Assembly (NCBI RefSeq): GCF_002812125.1
Contig: NZ_NPDQ01000004.1
Coordinates: 62,001-126,000 of the forward strand
Source of the DNA: Leptospira brenneri
GTDB taxonomy: Bacteria > Spirochaetota > Leptospiria > Leptospirales > Leptospiraceae
Direction: 5' to 3'
Length of the DNA stretch: 64,000 nt
In this document: positions 19,366 through 29,251 of the stretch, piece by piece
Layout: each line of letters starts with the position of its first letter
Numbering within the stretch: position 1 is the stretch's first letter
Position numbers and translations under genes: made by a program
The notes under the pieces: generated by a model
Told to the model about the DNA's origin: nothing
The model's input: the letters and a program-made list of their open reading frames with translations, nothing else
Database searches by the model: none

Positions 19366-21186
19366 TTAACTAGCTTTCTGCGAATGAGCTTCTAACCTTA
19401 AAAGTGATGTTTTTAGTTCCATACTTTGAGGTGTGTTTTTTACGCCTTGCTGCAATACTTTGATTGCCTTTGGTTTCGCATTTTCTTTCAAATAACATTG
19501 TGCAAGTAAGATACTTGCTTTTGCAAAACTATGGTCACTTGATAGTGCCATCTTTAACGCTCGTTTTGCTTCCGAAATCAAACCGGCTTTGTAATAAGCT
19601 CGTCCCATCATAAAATGTGATGCGGCTGTATTATCTCCGGATGTTCTTAAATACTCTTCCAAATATCGAATGGCTTCGCTGTATTTTCCGTCTCGGTAAT
19701 ACATCTTTCCTAAAAATACCAAAATCTCTTTTAAAGAAGAATCAATGCTGAAAGCTTTGAGAGCTTGAGCATAAGCCTCTTCCATTTTCATTTTGGAATT
19801 GGACTGTTTTGCCATTTGGATATAATGCGAAGCTTCTGGAATGGAGTCTCCACAGTAGAGGAAAAGAAAACTTAAATCGTCACCATTGGGAACATCTCCC
19901 TGGTAAGCACGGAATCGTTCCATAAAAGCACTAGAAAGTTTTTTCAAATCAACTTTTCCACGCCCTTCCATAACTAATTTTTCTCTTTCGTCTTGTAACC
20001 AAGTGAGAATTCGATCCACTCCCACTTCTTCTTTTAAATGATTTCTTTGTTCACTAAATCCATCAGAGATCAGAAGTAAAAAGTCACCAGGTTCTAGTTT
20101 TCCTTGTTTTTCTTCATAATCAATTTTCCTTACAGGAAGGATTCCAAGAGGTACACCTTTTGTATCATACTGAATAAAAGTATCATCAGCAGCTTTATAA
20201 TGAAGCATTCTTTGGTGTCCTGCATTTACATACCCAAACGTATAATCGCTAAAGATACGAACCATAAACGCAGTGAAATAAGTAGATTCCGGAAGTTGTT
20301 CTCTTAATTTTTCACCAAGCTCTTCCATAATCTCAGTAAGACCAAGACCTGCCATTACCGATCTACGGAATTGGTGGTGGATGGCCATAGTTACAAGAGC
20401 TGCAGGAATCCCATGTCCCGACACATCAATGTTAATTGCCGTAAGCGAATGACCTTGTCTGACAATATCAACAAGATCTCCACTCACTTCCGCCATTGGT
20501 TCATAGTGGCTTGCAAAAGAAATTCCATTCCATGCACTTAAGTCTTGCGGGAGGATTTGACTTTGGACATTTCGTCCCATTTTTAAATCCCATTCTAACT
20601 GATTTAAGATTGCCGCTTCTCTTGCTCTTGCAGTGACAAGTCCTTCAATGAGTCGAACTCCATAAAGAGCTAATGCTAGTTGGGAAGTAAGGGCTTCTAA
20701 AATTTCTAAGTCATCAGTGATATAAAAATTCTCACGTTCACTTTCTACGGCAAGTGTTCCCAGAATTTCTTCTTTTTGCATGATCGGAACACACATTACC
20801 GATTTGGTTTTTTCTCCCTCATCAAAAAAATGAGCGGAGCGAGTTAGATCATTCACAAGCACTGGTTCTTTTGTTTCAAAAACAGAACCGGAATACCCTT
20901 CCCCCATCACCAAGTTGCGGCGAGGAGGCTCTGTTTCTTTCACAAACTTAACGGGAACAAGGAATTCCCCATCCCAGAGTCTGAGTGTTGTATTGTCCGA
21001 CTCAAAAATTTCCTGACAGATCAGGATGACCTTAGAAAAGAGTTGGTCTTCTCTATCTAAATTAGCAAATTCTTTGGAAATGTAGAGAAGGATCGCAATT
21101 TTATCTTTGTCTGTTAATCCTCCCACGACTTTGTTTTGTCCGCGGAAGTTGACGAGCATTCGTTTGGAAACTTTGAAATCAACCAT
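19366..21186 (-). CDS. GAF-domain SpoIIE/PP2C-type phosphatase with C-terminal TPR repeats
   Basis: The 606-residue cytoplasmic protein has a GAF sensor domain (about 25-175), a short helical linker, a SpoIIE-like PP2C serine phosphatase domain (about 200-420) and TPR repeats (about 450-600). Metal-binding motifs are visible: EVSGDLVD (usual form EVGGDxxD), INIDVSGHG, NAGHQ and ISDGFSE. Such enzymes often dephosphorylate anti-anti-sigma factors in partner-switching systems; no such partner is adjacent. The next gene is amtB, 14 bases on, hinting at a link with nitrogen status. No membrane segment is seen. Confidence 0.88.
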   Translation of the reverse strand: MVDFKVSKRMLVNFRGQNKVVGGLTDKDKIAILLYISKEFANLDREDQLFSKVILICQEIFESDNTTLRLWDGEFLVPVKFVKETEPPRRNLVMGEGYSGSVFETKEPVLVNDLTRSAHFFDEGEKTKSVMCVPIMQKEEILGTLAVESERENFYITDDLEILEALTSQLALALYGVRLIEGLVTARAREAAILNQLEWDLKMGRNVQSQILPQDLSAWNGISFASHYEPMAEVSGDLVDIVRQGHSLTAINIDVSGHGIPAALVTMAIHHQFRRSVMAGLGLTEIMEELGEKLREQLPESTYFTAFMVRIFSDYTFGYVNAGHQRMLHYKAADDTFIQYDTKGVPLGILPVRKIDYEEKQGKLEPGDFLLLISDGFSEQRNHLKEEVGVDRILTWLQDEREKLVMEGRGKVDLKKLSSAFMERFRAYQGDVPNGDDLSFLFLYCGDSIPEASHYIQMAKQSNSKMKMEEAYAQALKAFSIDSSLKEILVFLGKMYYRDGKYSEAIRYLEEYLRTSGDNTAASHFMMGRAYYKAGLISEAKRALKMALSSDHSFAKASILLAQCYLKENAKPKAIKVLQQGVKNTPQSMELKTSLLRLEAHSQKAS

Positions 21187-21280
21187 ATTGGATACCTTTC
21201 TGATTTAGATGCAAGTATCGTACCGACAGTGCATCTCGCCTAAAGAAGTCAGAATATCCTATATTTCTCTACATTATGTG

Positions 21281-21291
21281 CTGATTTTCAG
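21281..21291. promoter_or_regulatory. CTGA-N3-TCAG motif, possible Fur-family half operator (copy 1 of 3)
   Basis: CTGATTTTCAG, flanked by G and C to give a 13-base interrupted palindrome, lies about 95 bases upstream of the phosphatase gene. On the other strand it reads CTGAAAATCAG, close to the TGATAATCA core of Fur boxes. The same motif with one change occurs at 38315 and 52034. No function is proven. Confidence 0.3.
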
Positions 21292-21357
21292 CGAATGGAT
21301 GAATCCGTGTTTATGGAAAACAGCCAAATTGCTTATTTTTTGTGCAAATGGTGTTCA

Positions 21358-22365
21358 TCATTGGAACCGGATTTGGATTTGTGCAGCAGCTCTGGTTTCG
21401 GCTCCGTCTCTTTCGGGAACACTGATACCCGATCTTTGGAGCGAAACTGAATACAAATAACCTTCCCCAAGTTCTTTAGGAAAGATGGAACCCGCAAGCC
21501 CAATCGAAGCTGTATAAAATCCTCTTAATGTAGAATCTGCACGAAACTCTCTTCCCAGTCCCGTAAGAAATTGGAATGAGTCTATCTTTCCAATCGCTAA
21601 ACCTACGTTACCTGCATACATGGTTCTCACGGGATACGAAAAAGAATTTTCTCCGCCATTGAGAGAGATATTTGATCTTTCAAAAAAAGTTCGATTGGCT
21701 TCAATTTGTAAATCTATTGTTTCTGTGATTTTGTAACCTACACCAACTAACAAACGTTCAGGAAGACGTTCCTTCAATTTTTCAGATCCTAAATATTGAT
21801 CAAACCTATAATTACCAGGAGATTCTAAAATAATTCCAAGTCGAAAATCTCCATACTGGAAAGCAGTTGAGGCAGAAACATTCCAAGAATAAGAACTGTA
21901 ACCGCCAAGCCTTCCCGAAACACCTGGGCCTAAATTAATAGCAAAAGAAAGATATTCGTTTAATTTCCAACTAACAAATCCTTGGAAGGCATAATTGGAA
22001 AATCTTTCATCCGCAGGAAAAGATCGTAAAAAAACAGGTTTGGCCCTAAATCCAAATCCTAAAGAATCAGAATAGGAAAAATACAAAGCTCCTGCCAGGT
22101 ATAAAGGGGATACTTTTGGATTCGCATAACTTCCGTTTACTCCTCCATCTAATAGATGTTTCGGCTGTTCTGCTAAAAAAGCTGTATTCCCATAAAGACT
22201 CCCCATTGTATTTTTTGTGACCACTCCCGAAGAAGAAAGTCCCAGCAAATAAGCTGATGGGTATGCCGATTCATAACCTGAGATTTGAGCCTGTAAATTC
22301 CCAAAAGCAGAAATGGAAAGAAAAAATCCAAACACCAGGAAATAGTATTTTCTTTTGAAAATCAT
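21358..22365 (-). CDS. Predicted outer-membrane β-barrel protein
   Basis: A 335-residue protein with a clear signal peptide (about residues 1-27, ending LQAQ), followed by alternating polar/aromatic segments rich in Gly, Ser, Tyr and Phe, typical of amphipathic barrel strands. Repeated GxGY, YSY and FQYGDFRLG elements and a last strand ending in IRFQ fit an exported barrel. The N-terminal SGYESAYPSAYLLGLSSSG and overall size recall PorV/OmpP1-FadL-like proteins, but this is not certain. It is divergent from the next small gene and has a 170-base gap to the phosphatase gene, in which I see no coding sequence. Confidence 0.65.
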   Translation of the reverse strand: MIFKRKYYFLVFGFFLSISAFGNLQAQISGYESAYPSAYLLGLSSSGVVTKNTMGSLYGNTAFLAEQPKHLLDGGVNGSYANPKVSPLYLAGALYFSYSDSLGFGFRAKPVFLRSFPADERFSNYAFQGFVSWKLNEYLSFAINLGPGVSGRLGGYSSYSWNVSASTAFQYGDFRLGIILESPGNYRFDQYLGSEKLKERLPERLLVGVGYKITETIDLQIEANRTFFERSNISLNGGENSFSYPVRTMYAGNVGLAIGKIDSFQFLTGLGREFRADSTLRGFYTASIGLAGSIFPKELGEGYLYSVSLQRSGISVPERDGAETRAAAQIQIRFQ

Positions 22366-22412
22366 TTACTGCCATTACTCCAAAGATTTATTGGAAAGAA
22401 AAGGGATTTCCA

Positions 22413-22841
22413 ATGACAAAACCCATGTACAAACAATTTCGATCTCCACAAGGTTGGTATTCTTTTCTGTTTCCTGCCACTTGGGAACATATGGTTGTTG
22501 AGGAAATCCCAGCTTTTTTCCATCCTGATGGCGGTGGAGCTTTACAAGTCTATGCCTTTGAATCAAAACAAGAAGATTTTAACGTAGACTACGAATTAGA
22601 AAACTATTTAAAGATCCATGAAATTGATTACGATGCGGAAAACGTAGCCGTTTTTGAAAATAATGAAGGTTCTTCCATTCGTGCTTGTGAGTTCCTGAAA
22701 GAGGATCGTGTTTGGATGGTGTATATGGTCGCCAACCACACTAGAATGATTCTTTTGACTTACAATTCAGATGAAGAGGTAGGAGATGAACTTTTCCAGC
22801 AACTAACCAATATCATTAGTTCCGTACGGTTTTTGAATTAA
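22413..22841 (+). CDS. Small conserved-looking protein, possibly DUF3805-like
   Basis: The 142-residue soluble protein begins with YKQFRSPQGWYSFLFPATWEH, continues with an FHPDGGGALQVYAF strand pair, and ends with FQQLTNIISSVRFL. The pattern of a short hydrophobic strand set followed by a C-terminal helix resembles PsbP/DcrB-like or DUF3805 proteins that evaluate a W-x-x-x pattern near the N-terminus. I cannot assign a function. AAGGG stands eight bases before the ATG. It is divergent from the barrel gene and precedes the AsmA-like gene by about 80 bases. Confidence 0.7.
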   Translation: MTKPMYKQFRSPQGWYSFLFPATWEHMVVEEIPAFFHPDGGGALQVYAFESKQEDFNVDYELENYLKIHEIDYDAENVAVFENNEGSSIRACEFLKEDRVWMVYMVANHTRMILLTYNSDEEVGDELFQQLTNIISSVRFLN

Positions 22842-22923
22842 TTTCTTTCCCTTTTTTACTTTACAGAAAGTCATTTTGCCTTAGTCTCTAATCCACTCTT
22901 TAGTGCTGAAATTAGGAGACAAT

Positions 22924-24372
22924 ATGAAAAAAATAGGTTATGGAATTGGTGCTTTCTTTGGTGCCATTCTCCTTATCGTAATCATCGCGTTAGTTTTTGC
23001 TGGGAGTTTTATCACCCCTAGTTTTCTTGTCAAACAAATCGAATCATCCATCAATGTAAGGGCCCATGTCGAATCAGTCAACATCAGTCTATTCAATGTT
23101 CTTTCGGGAATTGAAATTGAAGGAATCATCCTTGCCCCGCGTGATGAAGTGGCAAATAAAGGCACTCCACTGGAGGAAAGAAAATCAAAACCAAAAGGAC
23201 TTATCCAATTAGGTAAAGCTGATGTTAAAATCTCTTTTTTAGCTCTACTGACTAAAACTCTAAAAGTAAACAAAATCGTTTTAAAAAAACCAGAAATTTC
23301 TCTAAGCATGAATGAAGATGGGGGAAACAATCTCACTTCTCTTTTTAAAACACCAAAGATCGTAGATGGAGAAAAGAACCCTGCACTTTCACCAGAAGCG
23401 TTAGCAGAAAAAAAGGCAGCTGAGGAAGAAGAGGCAAAGGAAAAAGCAAGTGCCCCACCATCTGGCCCATTTTCTATCAAAGACATTCCTATCGCCATCA
23501 AAATGGGACTTGTGGGCATCCAAGAAGGAAACATCCAAGTCAATATGCGTAAAACAGGTCAACAAATCCAAATTCAAAAATTGGACTTGGAACTAAAAGA
23601 TATTGATATCGATGGAAGTGACCTTAGTTCGCATAACAATGTAAATGTGAATTTTGATGCTGACGTCACCATCATTGGAAGAAATAAAAAGGAAGCCGCA
23701 AAGTTCATTCTGGAAACGGAAGGAAAGGTAACCCCTTTTGTAGTCAAAACTGGTCTTGTGAATCCAAAGGTGATTTATGAAGTTACAATGAAGGAAGATT
23801 CTTTTGTTTCTGGATTTGCTGCTTTTGATGCTATAGCCGGCGAACTTCCTGTCTTAGATCAAGCTGGTTTGAAGTTGGATAAACTAAAAGAGAAAGCAGA
23901 ATTAAAAAAAGATGTTTCTTTCAAAGTGGAATATAGCAACGGAAGAGTGACCTTTCTAGATGAACCAACATTTCCGACAAAGAATTATGACTTACAAATT
24001 ACCAAGGGTTCTTACATCATAACCACCACTAATTACCATGAAATGAAGATGGGAATGCTCTATGATGAAGATGAATCCAAAAAATCCTTAGCCTCACTAG
24101 ATGAAAAAATCAAACAAGCCACAAAAGGCCAAGGGGATCCGAGAGCCCTCCGAAATAAAATTGTGGGAAATCTGATTAAAGACGAAAGGCTTTTCATTCC
24201 TTTTCGAACCTATGGAGATATCCGTAACCCGAATGTGGAACTCGGTGTTGGTCTCGGAACTTTAACCGATTTAATTGGTGGTGCCGTAAAAGAAGTGATC
24301 AAAGGAAAAGCCGCCGATGCTTTGAAAAAAATTCCAGGTGCGGGTGATGCACTCAAAGGACTTGGATTTTAA
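22924..24372 (+). CDS. AsmA-like membrane-anchored envelope protein
   Basis: The 482-residue protein has an N-terminal membrane anchor (about residues 6-30) followed directly by SFITPSFLVKQIESSINVRAHVESVNISLF, the start pattern of AsmA/DUF748-type proteins, in which the periplasmic part forms a lipid-carrying β-groove. A Lys/Glu/Ala-rich linker at about 150-180 divides the N-terminal and middle parts, and the C-terminus ends in an amphipathic helix (KKIPGAGDALKGLGF). The ATG at 22924 has AGGAG six bases upstream; an earlier TTG at 22903 is less likely. AsmA-like proteins are thought to move phospholipids or to influence outer-membrane assembly; the role here is inferred only from shape. Confidence 0.72.
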   Translation: MKKIGYGIGAFFGAILLIVIIALVFAGSFITPSFLVKQIESSINVRAHVESVNISLFNVLSGIEIEGIILAPRDEVANKGTPLEERKSKPKGLIQLGKADVKISFLALLTKTLKVNKIVLKKPEISLSMNEDGGNNLTSLFKTPKIVDGEKNPALSPEALAEKKAAEEEEAKEKASAPPSGPFSIKDIPIAIKMGLVGIQEGNIQVNMRKTGQQIQIQKLDLELKDIDIDGSDLSSHNNVNVNFDADVTIIGRNKKEAAKFILETEGKVTPFVVKTGLVNPKVIYEVTMKEDSFVSGFAAFDAIAGELPVLDQAGLKLDKLKEKAELKKDVSFKVEYSNGRVTFLDEPTFPTKNYDLQITKGSYIITTTNYHEMKMGMLYDEDESKKSLASLDEKIKQATKGQGDPRALRNKIVGNLIKDERLFIPFRTYGDIRNPNVELGVGLGTLTDLIGGAVKEVIKGKAADALKKIPGAGDALKGLGF

Positions 24373-24394
24373 AAAGCAAAATCGAAAAGTACAT

Positions 24395-24424
24395 AAAAAA
24401 GGGACTAAACATTTAGTCCCTTTT
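24395..24424. terminator. Bidirectional intrinsic terminator
   Basis: GGGACTAA (24401-24408) pairs with TTAGTCCC (24413-24420) around a 4-nt loop, with an A-run before and TTTT after. It lies between the convergent AsmA-like gene and bipA. Confidence 0.75.
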
Positions 24425-24465
24425 ATCTTCAGTTATAGAACTTGCGTTAGAATTTTTTATTCTAC

Positions 24466-26274
24466 CTATCTTCCACCACTGGATCTTTTTCTCATACTTG
24501 CATCCAGAACTTTTTTACGAAGACGTAAACTAGCTGGAGTTACTTCCAGAAGTTCATCATCATCCAAAAATTCAATGGATTGTTCCAAAGTCAGTCTCTT
24601 AGGTGGAACAAGACGAATCGCTTCGTCAGATCCAGAGGCACGAACGTTGGTTAATTTTTTCTCACGCACAGGGTTTACTTCTAAGTCCGAATCACGGCTA
24701 TTCATTCCCAGAATCATCCCTGGATACACTGCTACTTGTGGTTCAATGAATAGTTCTCCACGTTCCTGAACTTTCCAAAGTGCATAAGCAGTGGATTCCC
24801 CAGAGTCCATAGAAATAAGAGCTCCGTTTTTACGACCAGGAATCTCACCTTTGTATTTATCAAATCGTAAGAAGCGACTAGACATTACCCCTTCTCCACG
24901 AGTTTCTGAAATAAAATGCCCTCTGAATCCGATCAGACCACGAGTGGGGATTACATATTCCACACGAGTGATTCCGGAAGTATGAGCATCCATTCCGGTG
25001 AGTTCCCCTTTACGGCGGTTTAGTTCCTGGATACAAGCACCCGAGTATTGGTCAGGAAGATCCATCACAAGTGTTTCGTATGGCTCAATCTTTTCACCAG
25101 CTTCATTTTGTTTGATGATGACTTCAGGACGAGATACTTGGAGTTCATATCCTTCCCTTCTCATGTTTTCAATGAGGATAGATAAATGGAGTTCCCCACG
25201 ACCCAAAATTTTAAAACGATCTTTGTCTTCTGTTTCTTCCAAACGAAGGGCAACGTTTGTTTCAAGTTCGCGGTCAAGGCGTTCGCGAAGGTTTCTTGTC
25301 GTTACAAACTTTCCTTCTTTACCAGCAAATGGAGAGTTGTTGACCATAAAGAACATGGAAACAGTTGGTTCTTCTACTTGGATGGCTGGAAGTGGAAGTG
25401 GATTTCCAAGATCACAAACAGTATCCCCGATGAACACATCTGGAATTCCTGCCATAGCAACGATATCTCCAGACCCTGCTTCGTCGATTTCGTAACGTGT
25501 GAGACCTTCATAACCATAAAGTTTAGTGATTTTATAATTCGCAGTGGTTCCGTTGGTTTTTGCGAGTGTTACATCGGCACCTTTTTTCATAGTCCCTTGG
25601 TAAATTTTACCAATCGCGATACGACCTACGTATTCATTATAATCAAGAGCTGTTACTTGGAATTGGAGGGCTTTGTCGCTTTCACTTTTAACGGCAGCAA
25701 CATGTTCCAAAACTTTGTCGAGAAGTGGTTCGATGTTAGAACCTGGGACTTCAGAAAGTTGGTTTACTGCCCAACCTTGTTTTGCAGAAGCATAGATGAT
25801 AGGGAAGTCTAATTGTTCTTCGGTGGCACCTAGATCACTAAACAAATCAAATACTTTGTCTACTGAGTATCCAGGTCTTGCACCTTCACGGTCTACTTTG
25901 TTTACAACCACGATTGGTCTGTGTCCGAGTTGGAGTGATTTTCCTAGAACAAACCGAGTTTGTGGCATGGGCCCGTCGAAAGCATCGACAAGTAAAAGTG
26001 TGCAGTCTGTCATGGACAGAACTCGTTCCACTTCCCCTCCGAAGTCCGCGTGACCTGGAGTGTCTACGATATTAATGCGAGTGCCTTTGTATTTTACCGA
26101 GGTGTTTTTAGCAAGGATGGTAATCCCTTTTTCCTGTTCCAATGCGTTGGAATCCATGAGTCTTTCTCGGTCTTCTTTTGCGGTTACGGCGCCCGTATGG
26201 CGAAGGATACAATCAGTGAGTGTCGTCTTACCGTGGTCGACGTGTGCGATGATGGCGATGTTGCGAATTTCCAT
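24466..26274 (-). CDS. bipA: Translational GTPase BipA/TypA
   Basis: BipA is a ribosome-binding GTPase of the EF-G family that assists 50S assembly, mainly at low temperature or under stress. The 602-residue protein has the G1 motif [10 protein letters not shown], switch [18 protein letters not shown], and the C-terminal BipA-specific domain with [16 protein letters not shown]. Length matches the family (about 600). It stands alone on this strand, divergent from rplU across 118 bases. Confidence 0.96.
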   Translation of the reverse strand: MEIRNIAIIAHVDHGKTTLTDCILRHTGAVTAKEDRERLMDSNALEQEKGITILAKNTSVKYKGTRINIVDTPGHADFGGEVERVLSMTDCTLLLVDAFDGPMPQTRFVLGKSLQLGHRPIVVVNKVDREGARPGYSVDKVFDLFSDLGATEEQLDFPIIYASAKQGWAVNQLSEVPGSNIEPLLDKVLEHVAAVKSESDKALQFQVTALDYNEYVGRIAIGKIYQGTMKKGADVTLAKTNGTTANYKITKLYGYEGLTRYEIDEAGSGDIVAMAGIPDVFIGDTVCDLGNPLPLPAIQVEEPTVSMFFMVNNSPFAGKEGKFVTTRNLRERLDRELETNVALRLEETEDKDRFKILGRGELHLSILIENMRREGYELQVSRPEVIIKQNEAGEKIEPYETLVMDLPDQYSGACIQELNRRKGELTGMDAHTSGITRVEYVIPTRGLIGFRGHFISETRGEGVMSSRFLRFDKYKGEIPGRKNGALISMDSGESTAYALWKVQERGELFIEPQVAVYPGMILGMNSRDSDLEVNPVREKKLTNVRASGSDEAIRLVPPKRLTLEQSIEFLDDDELLEVTPASLRLRKKVLDASMRKRSSGGR

Positions 26275-26392
26275 TGTTTTTACCAGAAATTCTAATCCAG
26301 TTAGGCTGTAAATGGGGATTTCAGTTTGACAAGAGGTGGCTGTCAGAAATCCTGGTAAGAACTACATTCGAGAAAGAGATTAGGATAGTTAT

Positions 26393-26701
26393 ATGTTCGC
26401 CATCATTGAACTTGGAGCCAAACAATTTAAAGTGTCTCCTGACCAGGTATTCGTCGCAGAAAAAACAGGAAACTCGGTTGGAAGCACAGTAGAAACGAAA
26501 GTCCTACTCCTTTCCGATAATAACAAAGTCAACATTGGAGCACCAGCACTTTCCGGTGCGAAAGTGACTTTGAAAGTATTAGAAGACTGCAAGGGTGACA
26601 AAATCCACGGTTTCAAATACAAAAAAAGAAAAAACTACAAGAAGTCTTGGGGTCATAGACAACAACTCCAAAAACTCCAAGTAGTGTCCATCAACGGATA
26701 A
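26393..26701 (+). CDS. rplU: 50S ribosomal protein L21
   Basis: The 102-residue protein starts MFAIIELGAKQFKV and ends with the KKRKNYKKSWGHRQ segment characteristic of L21, which binds 23S rRNA. It is the first gene of rplU-prp-rpmA. A perfect -35 hexamer TTGACA at 26326-26331 is present in the upstream gap, but I see no good -10 at the right spacing, so the promoter is not settled. The stop TAA abuts the TTG of prp. Confidence 0.97.
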   Translation: MFAIIELGAKQFKVSPDQVFVAEKTGNSVGSTVETKVLLLSDNNKVNIGAPALSGAKVTLKVLEDCKGDKIHGFKYKKRKNYKKSWGHRQQLQKLQVVSING

Positions 26702-27031
26702 TTGATTTATAGTAAGATTTTTAAAGATTTAGGAGGGAAGATCGCAGGAATCCAACTGGAAGGACATTCTCCCACGGACTTTGGTTCGAAAGGCGAAAAT
26801 CTTTTGTGTGCAGGAGTTTCCACTCTCGTTCAGAGTGCTCACTCATATTTAGCATCACAAAGCAGTTTGGAATCGGAAGAAAAAAGAGACGGGTATTTAA
26901 AGTTTTTAGTAAAACAAAATCAACGAGATGGTTACCAAAGCCTACTCTCCATGGTTGCGTTTGGATTAAAAAGTTTAGAACACTCTCATTCCCAAGCGAT
27001 TTCCATCCAAGACGAAATAATAAAGGGGTAA
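26702..27031 (+). CDS. prp: Prp-family cysteine protease (DUF464)
   Basis: The 109-residue protein has the Prp signature: GHS (His about 22) and LLCAGVS (Cys about 36), which form the catalytic pair. In Firmicutes Prp removes a short N-terminal extension from ribosomal protein L27. It is placed between rplU and rpmA as usual. The Asp that often precedes the Cys (DIVCA) is Asn here (ENLLCA). The start is a TTG directly after the rplU stop, with only a weak ribosome site, suggesting coupling. The downstream L27 has no extension to cleave, see findings. Confidence 0.85.
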   Translation: MIYSKIFKDLGGKIAGIQLEGHSPTDFGSKGENLLCAGVSTLVQSAHSYLASQSSLESEEKRDGYLKFLVKQNQRDGYQSLLSMVAFGLKSLEHSHSQAISIQDEIIKG

Positions 27032-27034
27032 ACA

Positions 27035-27292
27035 ATGGCTACAAAGAAAGGTGGTGGATCCACAAAGAACGGTCGTGATTCGGTATCAAAGAGACTTGGT
27101 GTAAAAGTTTACGGTGGTCAATTTGCCATTGCTGGGAACATTATTGTTCGCCAAAGAGGAACTGAATACAAACCCGGAAAAAACGTAGGGATTGGTCGTG
27201 ACCATACTCTTTACGCACTTGTTGACGGTGTTGTGACTTTCGAACATGTAACTAGAGAAAGACAACAAATCTCCGTTTACCCGAAAGTGTAA
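27035..27292 (+). CDS. rpmA: 50S ribosomal protein L27
   Basis: The 85-residue protein starts [16 protein letters not shown] and contains the conserved [17 protein letters not shown] core; its N-terminal tail reaches the peptidyl-transferase centre. AAGGGG precedes the ATG by seven bases. The TAA of prp (27029-27031) is in the same frame, two codons upstream, so no N-terminal extension is possible. A strong terminator follows. Confidence 0.97.
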   Translation: MATKKGGGSTKNGRDSVSKRLGVKVYGGQFAIAGNIIVRQRGTEYKPGKNVGIGRDHTLYALVDGVVTFEHVTRERQQISVYPKV

Positions 27293-27315
27293 TCCTCTCC
27301 TACAAATGAGAGGAC

Positions 27316-27355
27316 AAAACCCGTTTTAGGATCTCCCTTGAACGGGTTTTTTTTT
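27316..27355 (+). terminator. Intrinsic terminator after rpmA
   Basis: AAAACCCGTT (27316-27325) pairs with AACGGGTTTT (27341-27350), loop 15 nt, followed by a T-run to 27355. It ends the rplU-prp-rpmA unit before obgE, though read-through could feed the next genes. Confidence 0.85.
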
Positions 27356-27369
27356 GACTAAAGGAAATT

Positions 27370-28395
27370 ATGAGCGGATTTATCGACGAAGTACCCATTC
27401 AAATTCGAGCCGGACACGGAGGGGCAGGTTCTGTCCATTTTCATAAAGAGAAGTTTGTGGAATTTGGTGGTCCCGACGGGGGTGATGGTGGCAAAGGTGG
27501 TGATGTGATCTTTCTTGCGGAAGGTCGGATGATGACTTTGGAAAATTACCTTCCCGATCGTTTGTACCCAGCACAAGATGGAGAACCAGGGCTCGGTCAA
27601 AATCGAAATGGCAAAAATGGTGAAGATCTGGTTCTAAAAGTCCCTGTGGGAACCCAAATCTTTGATTCGGTAACGATGGAACTCCTCTATGATTTTAATG
27701 CAGATGGGGAAAGTTTTACCATTGCCACTGGGGGACGGGGCGGAAAAGGAAATACTTTTTTTAAAACTTCTGTACAACAGGCTCCCCGCTACAGCCAACC
27801 CGGAGAGGAAGGTGGTGAACTTTCCTTATTATTACAACTCAAACTTCTTGCTGATATAGGAATTGTAGGATTACCTAATGCCGGTAAGTCTACTTTACTC
27901 GCCAAAATCACACATGCGCATCCAAAAATTGCGGGTTATGCCTTTACTACCCTTTCCCCTAACCTTGGTGTGGTGCATAGACACGAAGATTTGTTTCGGT
28001 ATACGGTAGCAGATATTCCTGGAATCATTGAAGGAGCATCTCGGGGTGTAGGTCTTGGGATTAGTTTTCTCAAACATATTGAACGAGTCCAAGGGATTTT
28101 GTTTTTGTTTGATGGAAGTAACTTACAATTAGAAGAAGAATTGGAAATGTTACGAAGTGAGCTTGGTAATTACAACGAATCTCTACTAAAGAAAAAATAC
28201 CTACTTGTGATCAATAAAATGGATATTTGGGACAACGATCCAGGTTTTACAGAAGAGATCCAAAAGAACTATTCTCATTTAGGGGAAATCATTTGTATTT
28301 CTGCAGATAAAGAATCCAATTTAGAGTATCTTCTGGAACGGATCGACAAAGTTTTTTTTGAAGAAAAATCAAAGTTAGTTTATGAAAACACGTAA
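27370..28395 (+). CDS. obgE: Obg-family GTPase
   Basis: ObgE binds the 50S subunit and acts in ribosome assembly and stress control. The 341-residue protein has the glycine-rich Obg fold (about 1-158, with [12 protein letters not shown] and [12 protein letters not shown]), then the G domain with [22 protein letters not shown] and NKMD. There is no C-terminal OCT extension. AAGGAAATT stands just before the ATG. The end overlaps proB by 14 bases. Confidence 0.96.
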   Translation: MSGFIDEVPIQIRAGHGGAGSVHFHKEKFVEFGGPDGGDGGKGGDVIFLAEGRMMTLENYLPDRLYPAQDGEPGLGQNRNGKNGEDLVLKVPVGTQIFDSVTMELLYDFNADGESFTIATGGRGGKGNTFFKTSVQQAPRYSQPGEEGGELSLLLQLKLLADIGIVGLPNAGKSTLLAKITHAHPKIAGYAFTTLSPNLGVVHRHEDLFRYTVADIPGIIEGASRGVGLGISFLKHIERVQGILFLFDGSNLQLEEELEMLRSELGNYNESLLKKKYLLVINKMDIWDNDPGFTEEIQKNYSHLGEIICISADKESNLEYLLERIDKVFFEEKSKLVYENT

Positions 28396-29248
28396 GGACT
28401 TTTTAAACTCCCTCCAAAAAGCAAAACTCATTGTGATTAAAATCGGAAGTGCACGTGTTTCCGGTGAAGAATCTAAAATTAATGATTTTTTGTATGATCT
28501 TGTGGGCGATATTCGTTCCCTCAGAGACCAAGGGAAAGAAGTGATCCTTGTTTCTTCTGGAGCGATTGCTCAAGGAAAAAAACTTCTCGTAGACCAAGCG
28601 GGAGATCAGTCTCTTCCCAACGGGAAAACCACTCTCGCCGAAAAGCAGGCATTTGCTGCTATGGGTCAAAACAAACTCCTCAATCTTTATGAAAGTTTTT
28701 TTAGTCGAGTGAACATTCCCATTGCTCAAATTCTTTTTGGCAGAAAAGACTTAAACGAAGAAAAAAGTTTTACCAACCTCAAACAAACCTTTCGCCAACT
28801 ACTAAATTGGGGAATTCTCCCCATCGTGAATGAAAATGATTCTGTTTCTACTGAAGAGATCAATTTAGGTGATAACGATATTCTTTCTGCAATTGTGGCG
28901 TCTATTGTGGGCGCGGATCTCCTTCTCATTCTCACAGGTGTGGATGGATTTTTGAAAGAGAATTCAAAGATTGATTTATTTACTGAGATTACAAAAGAAA
29001 CAGAAAACCTAGCCACAGGGCCCTCTGGCCCTGGAACCGGTGGGATGTTTACTAAAATCAATGCCGCAAAACTTTTGTTACCATTTGGAATTAAAACAGG
29101 GATTGTTAACGGTGAAAAAAAACATGCAATTTCTCAGTTTTTTGAAACGGAAAACATGGGAACTTTAATCGCAAATCCTGAATTGCCTCACCAAATTCCC
29201 AATGCATCTGAAATCCAAACTCATTTTTTTTCCTTTCAGTCGGAGTAA
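28382..29248 (+). CDS. proB: Glutamate 5-kinase (without PUA domain)
   Basis: ProB phosphorylates glutamate, the first and feedback-controlled step of proline synthesis. The 288-residue amino-acid-kinase-fold protein shows [19 protein letters not shown], the VNENDSVS loop that binds glutamate, and [12 protein letters not shown]. The C-terminal PUA domain of the E. coli enzyme (~367 aa) is missing, as in a number of bacteria. It is followed three bases later by proA. Confidence 0.94.
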   Translation: MKTRKDFLNSLQKAKLIVIKIGSARVSGEESKINDFLYDLVGDIRSLRDQGKEVILVSSGAIAQGKKLLVDQAGDQSLPNGKTTLAEKQAFAAMGQNKLLNLYESFFSRVNIPIAQILFGRKDLNEEKSFTNLKQTFRQLLNWGILPIVNENDSVSTEEINLGDNDILSAIVASIVGADLLLILTGVDGFLKENSKIDLFTEITKETENLATGPSGPGTGGMFTKINAAKLLLPFGIKTGIVNGEKKHAISQFFETENMGTLIANPELPHQIPNASEIQTHFFSFQSE

Positions 29249-29251
29249 ACT

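Noticed and set aside
24998..25812. Two overlapping open frames (165 and 208 codons) antisense to bipA
   Set aside because: They lie fully inside bipA on the other strand, match no family I know, and are explained by its codon use.
26280..26358. 7-bp inverted repeat TTACCAG/CTGGTAA around the rplU leader
   Set aside because: Short arms 65 bases apart; likely by chance in an AT-rich gap.
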